Source: JBGSMF01 sp964651475
GTDB taxonomy: Bacteria > Chloroflexota > Anaerolineae > Fen-1058
Assembly: GCA_964651475.1 (NCBI GenBank)
Contig: CAZYXV010000007.1
Location: 1 to 64,000 of the forward strand
DNA: 64,000 nt
Reading direction: 5' to 3'
Shown in pieces: positions 49,317 through 58,015 of this stretch (the stretch's first letter is position 1; every line of letters begins with the position of its first letter). A program made the position numbers and the translations under genes. The notes under the pieces were generated by a model that was not told the DNA's origin, did not search any database, and saw nothing but the letters and a program-made list of their open reading frames with translations.

Positions 49317-50684
49317 ATGAACTATGCAATAACGCTAGTCATCGGCCTGGTCGTCGGGCTGGCTGGTGGAGTCGTCGCCGGGGTAATGTTCAGCCGGCCA
49401 TCGAGCCAAACGGACTTTGAATCGCTGCAAGTGCAAATCGAGCAATATCGGAGCCGCATTGCGCAGGTTGACAAGTTAGTGGCAGAGCTGCGCAGACGGC
49501 AGGCCGAGACGGAGGCGCAACTCAATCAAGCCCAACAAGCCATTCGCCAGCCCGACCCGGAAAAAGAACTCTTGCGCCAGCAGGCGGAGCAGGCACGAGA
49601 CGAACACGCCCAGGCTCAAAGGCGCGTGTTGCAGTTGGAACAAGAACTGGAACAATCTCGCCAGCAAACCACCCCCCTCCAGACCCAGATGGCGGCGTTA
49701 AGGGCGCGGCTGTTGGACCTGGAAGACGACATTGTGCAGGCCAGGCAACGCGCGGCGCAAGCCGAAGCCAACGCGCAACAAACACTCGAAGAAGCACTCG
49801 CGGCGCAGACCGAACAGTCCCAGGCGCAGTCGGACAAGGACGCCGAGCGCAGAAGCCAGCTTGAAAGCAGTCTCGTCCAGGCGCAAGCCGAAGCGCGCCT
49901 GGCACAGACCCAGGTAGCCAACCTGTCTCAGCAATATCCACTCAAGATAGACGCGGCATTGCGCGCCAGCCAACTGCAAAGCGATCTGGCTCAAGCTCAA
50001 CAAGAGCGCGAGTCCGCCGTGATGGAGGCCGCCCTTTGCAAGGACAAAGCCGGGCAGCTAGAACTGGACCTGGCCGCTGCGCGCCAGCGCATCTCCGAAC
50101 TAGAAGACCAACACATCAAGCTCCAGGAACGTATTGATAATATGGAAACGCGGTGGACGCACGATAAAACATCCTCCCTACCCTTTGGGCTGCCGCCTGA
50201 ACCGGAAAGCGAACCAGACCTGATCGAACCCGAAGCGATAGAGCCTGAACCCATAGATTACGAGCCAATCGAGATACTGGAGGTTCCTGACGAACTGCCG
50301 GAACCGTGGCCCGGACAGGCCACCCGGCCTGTGAGCGAGGAACTGGCCAGTGGATTGTTCGAGGAAATACCCCTTCCAAGCGGCCAAGAAGACTGGATTG
50401 AAGGCGCGCCTGCTCTGGAGAGCATAGAGCTAATTGAAGAGACAAGCGCAGCCGAAGCGCAGATCGAAGAGGAGGTTCTATCGGCAGTCGAGTTGCCGCC
50501 AGCAAGCATTGAACAGGCGGAACAAGTTGCACCAGCGGAAGAAATACTGGCCTACTGCGTCAAGTGCAAAACCAAGCGCCCCATGCTTCATCCTTATCAG
50601 GTCATGATGGCGAACGAACGCATGGCATTAAAAGATAGCTGCCCCGAATGTGGGACGACCCTGTTTCGCTTCATCAAGGGATAA
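49317..50684 (+). CDS. Membrane-anchored coiled-coil protein with C-terminal DUF5679-like zinc ribbon
   Basis: 455 residues from ATG 49317 (GGGAGG upstream). One TM helix (about 4-26) is followed by a long coiled coil (about 33-285; Gln/Glu/Ala-rich heptads), an acidic Pro/Glu-rich spacer (about 295-405), and a C-terminal zinc ribbon: YCVKCKTKRPM ... SCPECGTTLFR (C-x2-C pairs about 30 residues apart), matching the DUF5679 pattern. The organisation suggests a scaffold attached to the membrane that reads out or binds nucleic acid or protein through the ribbon. Its terminator is shared with the convergent nucleotidase gene. Confidence 0.75.
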   Translation: MNYAITLVIGLVVGLAGGVVAGVMFSRPSSQTDFESLQVQIEQYRSRIAQVDKLVAELRRRQAETEAQLNQAQQAIRQPDPEKELLRQQAEQARDEHAQAQRRVLQLEQELEQSRQQTTPLQTQMAALRARLLDLEDDIVQARQRAAQAEANAQQTLEEALAAQTEQSQAQSDKDAERRSQLESSLVQAQAEARLAQTQVANLSQQYPLKIDAALRASQLQSDLAQAQQERESAVMEAALCKDKAGQLELDLAAARQRISELEDQHIKLQERIDNMETRWTHDKTSSLPFGLPPEPESEPDLIEPEAIEPEPIDYEPIEILEVPDELPEPWPGQATRPVSEELASGLFEEIPLPSGQEDWIEGAPALESIELIEETSAAEAQIEEEVLSAVELPPASIEQAEQVAPAEEILAYCVKCKTKRPMLHPYQVMMANERMALKDSCPECGTTLFRFIKG

Positions 50685-50704
50685 ATACACCGCCTGGCAA
50701 GAAA

Positions 50705-50737
50705 AAAAGAGGGAAGGGATTACCCCTTCCCTCTTTT
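50705..50737. terminator. Bidirectional terminator between convergent genes
   Basis: AAAAGAGGGAAGGG pairs with CCCTTCCCTCTTTT (14-bp arms, 5-nt loop). A runs on the left and T runs on the right allow termination in both directions, between the coiled-coil gene and the nucleotidase gene. Confidence 0.88.
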
Positions 50738-50762
50738 GCTTGTATCCCCATCAAAAAACGAA

Positions 50763-53700
50763 CTAGGCGTCCTTCATAATGATCGGGAGATAGATGAACT
50801 TGGCGGGCACGAACACCAGGCGGCCTTCGATGGTCGGCGAGATGACGCCCATGTCGGTAGCATAGTTGATCACGGCGTCGCGCACATAGTACTGCGTGTC
50901 GGCCACGATGGATTCCTCGTCGAGCGGCCACAAGCTCACTCCGCTGTCGTTAAAGTTGCACGAGCCGGCCGCCAGATAGTTGACGGTCGAGACGGTGTAG
51001 AACTTGGTGGCATCCATAAAGTCTATGGCGTTGCCATTGACCACCAGCGAAGCAACATTGTTGCCGTTGGGCAGCATCGGATACGTATCGTTGTACGTGA
51101 TCTGACCGCCGGCGTTGATGTCTAGCATGCAGGTGGTGTAATACGAATAGCCGCCCGCGTTGGGCACGTACTTGTAGTAGTAATAGTTGCGGTAGGCGCG
51201 CTCGAGCACGGCCTTGAGCTGCGGGCCATTCATCTTGAGCGCGACCAGCGAGTTTTCGTAGGGCATCAGTGTGAACATGTCTGCCACGGTCAACGTGTGC
51301 GGATTGGTCACGGTGGCCGTGTATGCCACCTTGCGGTTGCTCATCGCGCCGGACAGGTGAAAGTCTACATTGATCCCGTGCTGGGCCATCTCCCACACCG
51401 AGGCGTCCACCTGCAAGTTGGCGCCATTGGTCTCTTCGGTGTAGGCCGTCAGTGCGTCAATCGGCACTGTAGTTTGGGCAACGGCTGTATTATTGTAGGC
51501 GGCCAACACTTTGACGTAAGGATCAACGATAGCCTTGATGCGCGCATCCTCTGGCGTGTTGCTATCAACCTTGATATAGCGCCCAGAGCGCGCTACAACC
51601 TCATAGCCGCCGCCCACCTTGGGCAGCAGGCCCAAGACGACCTCACCCAAAGTGTTGTTGTAGCGATAGGCATGGTTGATGAGCACGGGGGTGTTATCTG
51701 GGGCGCCCACCACCGTCGGCAAGTATTTATAGTCGCCAAAGCCCTTGCTGGGGTCGGTATGGCTGTGCCCGCCGATGATGGCATCCACGCCGGTAGTTTG
51801 TGCGGCCAGGTTCGTGTCCACATTCTCGTCCACCTCGACGCTGGCCGGGTTTTCGGTAAAGCCGATGTGCGTCAGCGCAATGACGGCATCGTTGGCGGCC
51901 TTGAGCGCGGGCGCGCGCGCCTGCGTTTCGGTGATCGGGTTGGTAAAGTGCAGGCCGGGGATATTGCTGGGCAGTTCATAGTTGGGAATGCGATGGTTGC
52001 CAATGCCCAACACAGCCAGCTTGATATCGCCGGACGGCCCGGGCACGGTAGTCGTGACGTGCGGCAAGATGGGAACCTCATCCAGCCCATACTCGCCGTC
52101 ATCGTACACGTTGGCCTGCAGCATCGGGAAGTTGGCCTGTCCCAGCGTGCCGGTAAAGATATAGTGGCCAAAGTTGTACTCGTGGTTGCCCACCGTCATG
52201 GCGGTGTAGGTCATGGCGTTCATCGCCGCCATCATCGGGTGGGTCGTCATCGTCACCGGCAGCGTCGTCCCATCTGCAGCCTTGCCCGTAAAGGCGCTCT
52301 TAAAGTAATACATCATCGAGTCGCCCTGGATCTGGTCGCCGGCGTTGAGCAAGATGCTGCGATCCGGATTGTGCTGCCGCTCCTGGTCGATCAACGTCGC
52401 CAGTTGGGTATAGCCAACGTAGGCGCCCTTGGCCAGGTTGCCGTGCGAGTCGTTGTGGTGCAAGACATTCACCGGCACGACCTCAGTAGCGGTGCCGCCG
52501 TAGGTATCTGTGCCGTTGCGCGTGATGCGCCCGTCGAGCGTCCCGGCGTAGGCGCTAGAGGTGGTCGAATAGGCCTTGGAGACCCAGCGCTCGACGCCAT
52601 TCAGCATATCGCCCCAATAGCTGATATTGGTCACGTACTTGAAAGGCGAATAGCCATCCTGTCCGGCCGGCGCCAGGAACTCGTTGGTGGCGATGCGATA
52701 GGTCTCGGTCATCACCAGCGCCCCCCACTCCTCGGCCTCGCGGTCGTAGACCTCAATGTCATACGCGCCCCACGCCCACGGCTGCGGGCCGGGCAGCGCA
52801 TCCGAATAGCGATAGAAACTGTAGCGGACGCCCGCCACCTGGAGCGCACCCTTGAACAACGTGGCGCTCTGGTTGAGCAGCTCTACGATCTGCGCGCCGG
52901 TCATATCGCCAACGATGGTCTGGTTGCCGAACGGCAAAACGCTGTACAGCATGCCGTGCGTCAGCGTATAGGGCAATATGACCGTGCCGGACAAGTTCTG
53001 CGGGATAATGTCCGCGCGCAAGCCGCCAGCGTTATTGAACACCATGTCAACGTCATTCGCAGGCTCGCTATCATCGTTCAGATCGTTGTAGATCGCGTCA
53101 TTGACAAACGCGCCCATCAACGAATCGCCATTATAGTTGCGGGTGATCGTAACAGCCGTATAGCCGACGATGCGGTTCTTTTCCGCCAGATACCACGGAT
53201 CATTGGCCCATTGAGTGATGCGATCTTTGACCGCAACATCCTCAGTCATTGCAACAGTTACCGTGATGGGGTGCCAGCTCACCAGCGTAGTGCCCGCGTC
53301 CTTGTCAATGGTGAGGTCCGCGCGGCCTACCTTGCGGCCCGCGTAATACGCCTGCGCCACCGTCGTGTCGCCAACCTTTACAGGGGCGAACATGTTGGTG
53401 TGGCTGTGCCCGCCAAGGATCAGCGGCACCGGCTTGCCGGCGTCAATCAATCTCTGCGCCAACGTTTTATCGCCGTACACTGTGACGCCATAGCCATAAC
53501 CGCCATCCTCCAGGCCGTTGTGGCTGAGCACGATGATGGCATCCGACACAGCGTCGAGCGCATCATAGTAATGCAACACAGATTCGGCCGGGTCCTTGAA
53601 GCACAACCCCTCGGTGGCCGAAGCAATGGTGATGAAGGGTGTCTCGACCGAGCCCAGGCCAATGATACCCAAGACGACCTGGTTGCCAGCCGCGCCCACC

Positions 53701-54263
53701 GTCATAGTGATCCACGGCTTGACCCACGCCGGAGATGTCCAACCGGACGCGGCGCACGAAGCGCCATCCTGCACGACCACGTTGGCCGCCACGAACGGAA
53801 AGTCGGCCTCCTCGGTGCGGCTTATCAGGGTCGTCTGGCCCCAGTCAAATTCGTGGTTGCCCAACGTTGCCAGGTCATAGCCCACCAGGTTATATACGTC
53901 AATGGTGGATTCGCCCTTGAACAGGTTAGAAAGCAAGGTGCCCTGCATAATGTCGCCAATGTCGAACAGGGCGACGTTATCCTCACCCACCTCTGAACGC
54001 ACATCGTTGATAACATACGCCACGCGCGCCATGCCGGGAGTGCTGCTCCCCGACTGCTCCAAATTGCCGTGAAAGTCATTCGTGTGCAAGATCGTAATGT
54101 TCACCGCATTGGGTGATAGAGGCACAGCTTGCGGCGCTGCATCGGCGCCGACGTCTACCGGCGCGGAATCGGAAACAGCAACGGGTTGGGCAAAAACGGG
54201 GATTGCCATGACCATGCTCAAAACGAGGGTCAGCGCAATCATTTTATGTAAACTGCGGGACAT
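50763..54263 (-). CDS. Secreted 5'-nucleotidase with two tandem complete catalytic modules
   Basis: 1166 residues. Signal peptide about 1-25; RBS AGGAGG upstream of ATG. Module 1 (about 50-600) and module 2 (about 615-1150) each have a calcineurin-like phosphoesterase domain plus a 5'-nucleotidase C-terminal domain. Metal motifs occur in both: DFHGN, GNHEFDWG, GGHSHTN and NDSHGN, GDQIQGDSMM, GNHEYNFG, GGHSHTDP. The protein therefore looks like a UshA-type enzyme duplicated in one chain; normal UshA is about 550 residues. Extracellular nucleotides or UDP-sugars would be dephosphorylated to release nucleosides and phosphate. The chain ends in FIYLPIIMKDA, the C-terminal motif shared with the two other giant proteins. 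Confidence 0.9.
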   Translation of the reverse strand: MSRSLHKMIALTLVLSMVMAIPVFAQPVAVSDSAPVDVGADAAPQAVPLSPNAVNITILHTNDFHGNLEQSGSSTPGMARVAYVINDVRSEVGEDNVALFDIGDIMQGTLLSNLFKGESTIDVYNLVGYDLATLGNHEFDWGQTTLISRTEEADFPFVAANVVVQDGASCAASGWTSPAWVKPWITMTVGAAGNQVVLGIIGLGSVETPFITIASATEGLCFKDPAESVLHYYDALDAVSDAIIVLSHNGLEDGGYGYGVTVYGDKTLAQRLIDAGKPVPLILGGHSHTNMFAPVKVGDTTVAQAYYAGRKVGRADLTIDKDAGTTLVSWHPITVTVAMTEDVAVKDRITQWANDPWYLAEKNRIVGYTAVTITRNYNGDSLMGAFVNDAIYNDLNDDSEPANDVDMVFNNAGGLRADIIPQNLSGTVILPYTLTHGMLYSVLPFGNQTIVGDMTGAQIVELLNQSATLFKGALQVAGVRYSFYRYSDALPGPQPWAWGAYDIEVYDREAEEWGALVMTETYRIATNEFLAPAGQDGYSPFKYVTNISYWGDMLNGVERWVSKAYSTTSSAYAGTLDGRITRNGTDTYGGTATEVVPVNVLHHNDSHGNLAKGAYVGYTQLATLIDQERQHNPDRSILLNAGDQIQGDSMMYYFKSAFTGKAADGTTLPVTMTTHPMMAAMNAMTYTAMTVGNHEYNFGHYIFTGTLGQANFPMLQANVYDDGEYGLDEVPILPHVTTTVPGPSGDIKLAVLGIGNHRIPNYELPSNIPGLHFTNPITETQARAPALKAANDAVIALTHIGFTENPASVEVDENVDTNLAAQTTGVDAIIGGHSHTDPSKGFGDYKYLPTVVGAPDNTPVLINHAYRYNNTLGEVVLGLLPKVGGGYEVVARSGRYIKVDSNTPEDARIKAIVDPYVKVLAAYNNTAVAQTTVPIDALTAYTEETNGANLQVDASVWEMAQHGINVDFHLSGAMSNRKVAYTATVTNPHTLTVADMFTLMPYENSLVALKMNGPQLKAVLERAYRNYYYYKYVPNAGGYSYYTTCMLDINAGGQITYNDTYPMLPNGNNVASLVVNGNAIDFMDATKFYTVSTVNYLAAGSCNFNDSGVSLWPLDEESIVADTQYYVRDAVINYATDMGVISPTIEGRLVFVPAKFIYLPIIMKDA

Positions 54264-54427
54264 GTTACCTCCTAGAATTAAATGTAACTTGCGGTGTTTG
54301 TTTCACAAACGATTAACTACCGGCCCCAATGCGTCAAAGACACCACCTCCTTTCTGCACAACTGCGCTAATCCGGCCTCCTTTGACACCACGCAGGTTGC
54401 CAGGAGCAAACCGTTACGGGGCTTGCT

Positions 54428-54454
54428 TTGACCGTCAATTGACCTGACGGTTAA
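54428..54454. promoter_or_regulatory. Inverted repeat in the intergenic region upstream of the nucleotidase gene
   Basis: TTGACCGTCA (54428-54437) and TGACGGTTAA (54445-54454) match as an inverted repeat in 9 of 10 positions with a 7-nt spacer. This looks like a two-half-site operator. It lies in the 402-bp divergent region (54264-54665) between the nucleotidase and MoeA-PBP genes, which otherwise shows no gene. Confidence 0.45.
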
Positions 54455-54609
54455 AAGTTGTGTCGTAGTATCTGACACTCGTACTGTTTAACGGAAAAAA
54501 GGTGAATTAGATATGGCCTGTCACACACAAACACTTTCCGGTTTCCACAAGAGGAATGGTGAGGCTAAAATAGCTCGCCGCGCCCGGCAATCATGCCATA
54601 AGGTTAACT

Positions 54610-54659
54610 ATTTGTCAATGCCCCCAAACGTTTGTGTAGCGTGACAAATGTGGTAAACT
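54610..54659 (+). promoter_or_regulatory. Probable leaderless promoter with operator-like inverted repeat for the MoeA-PBP gene
   Basis: TAAACT (54654-54659) sits only 6 nt before ATG 54666, and no Shine-Dalgarno sequence is visible, so the mRNA may be leaderless. ATTTGTCA (54610-54617) and TGACAAAT (54642-54649) are perfect inverted repeats bracketing the -35 area and the spacer, as expected for a repressor or activator site. Confidence 0.5.
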
Positions 54660-54665
54660 TGTGCT

Positions 54666-56666
54666 ATGACACGCAAGATGTATCTACAAGATATCCCATT
54701 AGAAAAAGCCTGGCAACATTGGACGGCGGCGTTGGAACAAGCCGGACGCTGGCAGGCGCTGCCCGGCGAAGACGTGCCGCTAGATCAGGCGCTGGGCCGC
54801 GTGACGGCCAGTCCAGTGTGGGCCGCCGTGTGCTCGCCGGCTTACCACGCCAGCGCTATGGATGGCTATGCCGTGCGCGCCATGGATACCATCGGCGCGA
54901 CGGAAACCTCGCCTCTGCGATTGCCCGTCGGCCAGAGCGCCTACCCGGTGAACACGGGCGACCCACTCCCCGCCTGGGCCGACGCCGTCATCATGATCGA
55001 GCACGTCCAGGAATACCCGCCAGCAAATGCCAAGCTCCAGCCAGAAATCGAAATTCACGCCAGTGCAGCGCCCTGGAGTAATGTTCGCTCGATGGGCGAA
55101 GACATGGTCGCCACCGAGTTGGTGCTGCCGGCCAATCACACGCTGCAGCCGGCAGATTTAGGCGCGTTGGCCGGTTGCGGCCACGCCGCCGTCACCGTGC
55201 GCCGCAAACCGCGCGTGGCCATCATTCCAACCGGCTCGGAACTGGTCACGGTGGAACAGGCCGCGCGCGGGTTGAAAGCGGGCGACATTATCGAATACAA
55301 CAGCATCGTGCTGGCTGCACAAATAATCCAATGGGGTGGCCTCCCTACTCGCTGCCACATCGTCCGGGATGAGTACGGACAAATCAAAGCAGCTATCTTG
55401 CAAGCCGCGCACGAATACGACCTCGTATTGGTCAATGCCGGTTCGTCGGCTGGCACCAAAGACTTTACAGCGCGCGTCATTGAGGAGATCGGCGAGCTTT
55501 TGGTTCACGGCGTCGCGGTCCGCCCGGGCCATCCGGTGATCTTGGGGTTAATCAACCCGTCACGTGATTTCGGATGTGAGCAAGAATCCCCAATCTCCAA
55601 TCTCCGGTCCCCAACCCCCATCATCGGCGTTCCAGGCTATCCCGTCTCGTGCGCCCTGACCGGTGAAATTTTTATCCAACCGACGCTTGCCCGATGGCTT
55701 GGGCGCTTGCCCGAGCAAAAGCCAACCGTGCAAGCCGTCGTGACGCGCAAACTGCTCAGCCCGGCTGGCGACGACGAATGGGTGCGGGTGACCGTCGGAC
55801 AGGTGGGCGAGCGCGTGGTGGCGGCGCCGCTCAACCGGGGCGCTGGCGTCATCACGTCGCTGGTGCGCGCCGACGGCATTGTGCGCATCCCGCGCTTTTC
55901 AGAGGGCGTGAACGCTGGCAGCCCGGTCACGGTCGAGTTGTACACCCCGCCCGCGCTGCTGGCCAAGACGATTGTCCATATTGGCAGCCACGACCTGGCG
56001 CTGGACTTGCTGGCGCAATACCTGGCAGAAGCCTTCCCCGGCATGCGCTTGACCTCGGCGCACGCCGGCAGCCTGGGAGGACTGGTAGCCTTGCGCCGCG
56101 GCGAAGCCCACATGGCCGGCTGCCACCTGATTGACCCGCAGACGGGCGAGTACAACATTAGCTACGTCAGGCAATACGTACCGGACGTGCCGCTGGTGCT
56201 GGCCACACTGGTTCATCGCGAGCAAGGGCTGATCGTGGCCCACGGCAACCCCAAAGCGATTCGGTCGCTGGCCGATTTGGCGCGGCCCGACGTGCGCTTT
56301 GTCAATCGCCAGCGCGGCGCCGGCACACGCGTGCTGCTGGATTATCGCCTGGAGCAACTTGGCATTGATGCGGCGCAAGTGCAAGGCTACGCGCGCGAGG
56401 AATACACACACCTGGCGGTAGCCGCCGCCGTGCGGAGCGGCGTGGCCGATTGTGGATTGGGCATCGCAGCGGCGGCGCACGCGTTGGGGCTGGACTTTGT
56501 GCCACTGGAACAGGAACGCTACGATTTGGTCATTCCACGCGCGTTTTACGAAAGCGAGCTGATCGCGCCGTTGCTGAACACTATACGCAGCGCCGAATTC
56601 CGCCGGGCAGTGACGGCCTTGCCAGGCTATGATACAGCCAGGAGTGGAGAGCTTGTAGAGATATGA
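54666..56666 (+). CDS. MoeA - periplasmic-binding-like domain fusion (molybdopterin biosynthesis)
   Basis: 666 residues. The first about 425 residues are a MoeA: MDGYAVRAMDT, NTGDPLPAWADAVIMIE, RSMGEDMVATE, PTGSELVTVE, NAGSSAGTKD, VRPGHPVILG, GVPGYPVSC, and the C-terminal barrel. Residues about 440-655 are a PBP-like domain (PF12727-type, GSHDLALDLLAQYLAE, RQRGAGTRVLLDYRL, GLGIAAAAHALGLDFVPL), known from MoeA fusions in Archaea and Chloroflexota. The fusion probably links molybdopterin or molybdate sensing to metal insertion. An in-frame segment of about 20 residues (NPSRDFGCEQESP...) interrupts the usually short loop between PVILG and GVPGYPVS; its DNA is a CCAATCTCCAATCTCC-type repeat. Second MoeA of the window. 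Confidence 0.88.
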   Translation: MTRKMYLQDIPLEKAWQHWTAALEQAGRWQALPGEDVPLDQALGRVTASPVWAAVCSPAYHASAMDGYAVRAMDTIGATETSPLRLPVGQSAYPVNTGDPLPAWADAVIMIEHVQEYPPANAKLQPEIEIHASAAPWSNVRSMGEDMVATELVLPANHTLQPADLGALAGCGHAAVTVRRKPRVAIIPTGSELVTVEQAARGLKAGDIIEYNSIVLAAQIIQWGGLPTRCHIVRDEYGQIKAAILQAAHEYDLVLVNAGSSAGTKDFTARVIEEIGELLVHGVAVRPGHPVILGLINPSRDFGCEQESPISNLRSPTPIIGVPGYPVSCALTGEIFIQPTLARWLGRLPEQKPTVQAVVTRKLLSPAGDDEWVRVTVGQVGERVVAAPLNRGAGVITSLVRADGIVRIPRFSEGVNAGSPVTVELYTPPALLAKTIVHIGSHDLALDLLAQYLAEAFPGMRLTSAHAGSLGGLVALRRGEAHMAGCHLIDPQTGEYNISYVRQYVPDVPLVLATLVHREQGLIVAHGNPKAIRSLADLARPDVRFVNRQRGAGTRVLLDYRLEQLGIDAAQVQGYAREEYTHLAVAAAVRSGVADCGLGIAAAAHALGLDFVPLEQERYDLVIPRAFYESELIAPLLNTIRSAEFRRAVTALPGYDTARSGELVEI

Positions 56667-56700
56667 AAGACTTTCTCGTAACCTGTTGGAGGTGGCAAGT

Positions 56701-56925
56701 ATGTTGATCGTCTCAATCCTGGCCGCGCTTCTGGGTCTGGCCAGCTTGATCGCCGGCATCGTGTGCCTCGTGCGCTATGCCCAGACGCGCCAGACCCTCT
56801 TTTTGGTCCTGGGGCTGCTGCTGACTTTTATTCTTCCCGGTATGGTCGTATGCTGTGCTCTCAGCGTTTGGATACCCAGCGTAATGGTCACCTATGGCCC
56901 GCCGCCGCCCACGCTGAGGCCGTGA
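56701..56925 (+). CDS. Small membrane protein, 74 residues
   Basis: ATG 56701 has GGAGG 8 nt upstream; an earlier ATG (56686) has no such site. The peptide has two hydrophobic segments (about 1-24 and about 34-62), an ALSVWIPSV stretch, and a C-terminal PPPPTL tail. No family is recognised. It lies 16 bp before the radical SAM gene, in the same direction. Confidence 0.55.
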   Translation: MLIVSILAALLGLASLIAGIVCLVRYAQTRQTLFLVLGLLLTFILPGMVVCCALSVWIPSVMVTYGPPPPTLRP

Positions 56926-56941
56926 GCGGCTCGTCTGAGAA

Positions 56942-58009
56942 ATGCCAAACTTGAGGTACGAGCTTGCCAGGCTGGGAACGAACTATTACCTGGGACGGAT
57001 CAGCGACCAGTACAAAAAGCGCCGGTCAATGCCGCCTCCGAGGTACGTCATCTGGGATTGCTCGAGGAGGTGCAATCTCGGCTGTAGCCATTGCGGCGCG
57101 ACAAAAGAGCGCTACGATTGCGAACTGACGACCGGGCAAATCACGGTCGTGATAGATGAGTTGGCAGCCTCGAAAGTTAACATGTTCGCCGTCACTGGCG
57201 GCGAGCCGTTCTTGAGGCAGGACCTGCTCCAGGTGTTATCTCACGCACACCACAAAGGATTAGTGACTGGCATCGCAACGAACGGGTTCCTGATTGACGA
57301 TTCGATGGCAGGCAAGGTCAAACAGGCCGGCGTTGATTCTGTGCAAGTCAGTCTGGATGGGGTAGAAAAGACTCACAACGAAATAAGAGGCCATCCGCAG
57401 AGTTTTGCCAGGGCCGTCAATGCCATCCAATACCTGGCCGCGCACGGGGTTCCGCTGATTTCCGTCGCAACGACTGTGACGCCGCGCAACGTGGCCGAAT
57501 TAGAAGAACTAGGCCAGCTTGTGCATAGTCTCGGCGTCAAGCTGTGGAGGCTGGCGGTCGTCATGCCCATCGGGCGCGCCAGGGAGGCGGGGCTATCGCT
57601 AGATAAAGGCCAATTGATTTCTCTATTTGAATTTGTCAGCCACAATCGCGGCAAGGACCCCAGCATCTATATTAGCGAGAATCTGCCTTTTCTGGGCGAC
57701 TGGGAAAAGCGGCTGAGGAACGAGCCGCTGATTTGCCCGGCAGGCTTTACAGCTTGCTGCATTGGGGCGGATGGTCACGTCAGGGGTTGCCCGGAACAGC
57801 CAGACGTAAACGAGAACAGGGAAGGCTCCATTTTAGACGACTCTTTTTCGGACATTTGGCAGCGCGGTTTCGGCAAATACAGGAACCGCGAGATAGTGGC
57901 GACCGACGGAGAGTGTTCCGTGTGCAAATCATGGCACAGTTGTTATGGCGGCTGCTGGGTGATGCGCGAGAGCGATTCACACTGCATCTACAAACTGTTG
58001 GTGGAGTAG
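56942..58009 (+). CDS. Radical SAM/SPASM protein of unknown substrate
   Basis: 355 residues. The radical SAM cluster is C-x3-C-x2-C in CNLGCSHC (about 40-47), with the VTGGEPF SAM-binding motif near 86. The C-terminal part has a SPASM-type cysteine set (CPAGFTACCIG, GHVRGCPEQ, then CSVCKSWHSCYGGCWVM), usually holding auxiliary [4Fe-4S] clusters in peptide- or cofactor-modifying enzymes. No classical precursor peptide gene (Gly-leader or Cys-rich) is adjacent. The neighbours are a small membrane protein (16 bp upstream) and a GTPase (6 bp downstream). A protein or peptide target is inferred. Confidence 0.88.
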   Translation: MPNLRYELARLGTNYYLGRISDQYKKRRSMPPPRYVIWDCSRRCNLGCSHCGATKERYDCELTTGQITVVIDELAASKVNMFAVTGGEPFLRQDLLQVLSHAHHKGLVTGIATNGFLIDDSMAGKVKQAGVDSVQVSLDGVEKTHNEIRGHPQSFARAVNAIQYLAAHGVPLISVATTVTPRNVAELEELGQLVHSLGVKLWRLAVVMPIGRAREAGLSLDKGQLISLFEFVSHNRGKDPSIYISENLPFLGDWEKRLRNEPLICPAGFTACCIGADGHVRGCPEQPDVNENREGSILDDSFSDIWQRGFGKYRNREIVATDGECSVCKSWHSCYGGCWVMRESDSHCIYKLLVE

Positions 58010-58015
58010 CAAGCC

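Noticed and set aside
51297..53996. An 899-residue plus-strand open frame
   Set aside because: It is antisense to the nucleotidase gene over its whole length, has no ribosome binding site, signal or recognisable domain, and its composition (many His, Arg and Val) is that of the reverse complement of a GC-rich gene.
56701..56925. RiPP precursor for the radical SAM enzyme
   Set aside because: The 74-residue protein has two membrane helices and no leader/core layout; kept only as a membrane protein.
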